From: Treponema sp. UBA4319
GTDB lineage: Bacteria; Spirochaetota; Spirochaetia; Treponematales; Treponemataceae
Length of the DNA stretch: 15,467 nucleotides
Assembly: GCA_002393865.1 (NCBI GenBank)
Contig: DGUD01000081.1
Coordinates: 527 to 15,993, forward strand
Reading direction: 5' to 3'
Below, piece after piece: positions 14,914-15,467 of this stretch. Both the position numbers and the translations under genes were made by a program. Below the pieces are notes generated by a model. The model was not told where the DNA came from, did not search any database, and saw only the letters and a program-made list of their open reading frames with translations. Position 1 is the stretch's first letter, and the number at the start of each line of letters is the position of its first letter.

Positions 14914-15467
14914 ATGGCTGAAAAGACGACAACAACGGCAAAAAAGACCGGTTCGGTAAAAAAGGCTGCGGGGGTGCGGAAAACCGCCGTGGTGCGGAAG
15001 GCTTCGTCCAAAAAGCGGACGCTCGTCATCGTGGAGTCCCCGGCAAAAGCAAAGACCATCGAGCACTATCTGGGCAGCGGCTACACGGTCAAGGCCTCCA
15101 TGGGGCACCTGATAGACCTTCCCAAGAGCCGTCTCGCCATAGATGTGGAGCACGATTTCCGCCCGGAATACATCACGGTGCGCGGCAGGGCCAAGCTGCT
15201 CAAGGAGCTGCAGAAGGACGCGAAGAATTCCGACGAGGTGCTGCTCGCCTCTGATAACGACCGCGAGGGGGAAGCCATCTCCTGGCACCTGCACAACGCG
15301 CTCCGCGACAAGACGAGCGCGCCCATCGAGCGCATCACATTCAACGAGATTACGCCCGTCGCCATCAAGGAGGCCATAAAGCATCCCCGCGAGATAGACG
15401 AGGCCAAAGTTGACGCGCAGAAGGCGCGCCGCGTGCTTGACCGGCTCGTCGGCTACAATCTGAGCCC
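14914..15467 (+). CDS. topA: DNA topoisomerase I TopA (5' part, runs off window)
   Basis: TopA is a type IA topoisomerase that relaxes negative supercoils. The first 184 codons are present. After a basic N-terminal extension of about 34 residues comes the TOPRIM start [19 protein letters not shown] (35-53), then GHLIDLP (64-70), [15 protein letters not shown] (112-126) with the metal-binding acidic pair of the TOPRIM fold, [14 protein letters not shown] (141-154), and [16 protein letters not shown] at the window edge. Bacterial TopA usually starts within a few residues of the VIVESPAKA motif, so the Lys/Thr/Ala-rich leader ([13 protein letters not shown] onward) is an addition. The ATG at 14914 has AGAGG only two bases away, or AAGG 11 bases away; internal GTG codons are alternative starts. 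It lies 46 bases after dprA. Confidence 0.96.
   Translation, partial: MAEKTTTTAKKTGSVKKAAGVRKTAVVRKASSKKRTLVIVESPAKAKTIEHYLGSGYTVKASMGHLIDLPKSRLAIDVEHDFRPEYITVRGRAKLLKELQKDAKNSDEVLLASDNDREGEAISWHLHNALRDKTSAPIERITFNEITPVAIKEAIKHPREIDEAKVDAQKARRVLDRLVGYNLS

Overview
The window is bacterial chromosomal DNA from a spirochaete, almost certainly a Treponema with a fairly GC-rich genome; I cannot name the species. Two lines of evidence support this. First, there is a tandem pair of Sec-exported FlaA proteins (the sheath of spirochaete periplasmic flagella) divergent from a class II aldolase. Second, the gene order mraZ-rsmH-ftsL-murF-ftsW-ftsQ-ftsA-ftsZ-xer-TPR lipoprotein-dprA-topA is, from memory, the order known in treponemes such as T. 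pallidum. No rRNA, tRNA, insertion sequence, prophage or CRISPR array was seen.

Layout. (1) 1-832, minus: fructose-bisphosphate aldolase, cut by the window edge. (2) 833-1289: a divergent intergenic region with a consensus sigma-70 promoter for flaA. (3) 1290-2751, plus: two flaA paralogues, closed by a strong bidirectional terminator. (4) 2890-3630, minus: an unrecognised protein with a nuclease-like N-terminus and a winged-helix-like C-terminus. (5) 3689-3766: a near-consensus promoter followed by four 10-bp-phased AGTGG repeats, a MraZ box that also covers the likely ribosome binding site of mraZ. (6) 3767-10328: a compact division and cell-wall operon, with short overlaps joining rsmH through ftsQ. 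(7) 10329-10702: an unusually long, hairpin-rich leader in front of ftsZ with its own predicted promoter inside the end of ftsA. (8) 10703-12986: ftsZ overlapping a XerC/XerD-type recombinase. (9) 13098-15467: a TPR lipoprotein, dprA and the 5' part of topA.

How the genes work together: RsmH modifies 16S rRNA, MurF completes the UDP-MurNAc-pentapeptide, FtsW polymerises glycan strands, FtsL and FtsQ form the periplasmic divisome core, FtsA anchors FtsZ to the membrane, and FtsZ builds the ring. MraZ probably represses the whole cluster through its own operator. Xer, DprA and TopA act on DNA. The mra/fts cluster is reduced: ftsI, murE, mraY, murD, murG, murC and ddl are absent from this stretch.

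Most of the window is conserved housekeeping DNA. I do not see a new multi-gene system. The best candidates for something undescribed are the ftsZ leader RNA (alternative pairings and a hairpin just before the ribosome binding site), the nuclease-like protein at 2890-3630, the FtsZ tail with its displaced and altered C-terminal peptide, and the MraZ operator that overlaps the mraZ translation start.
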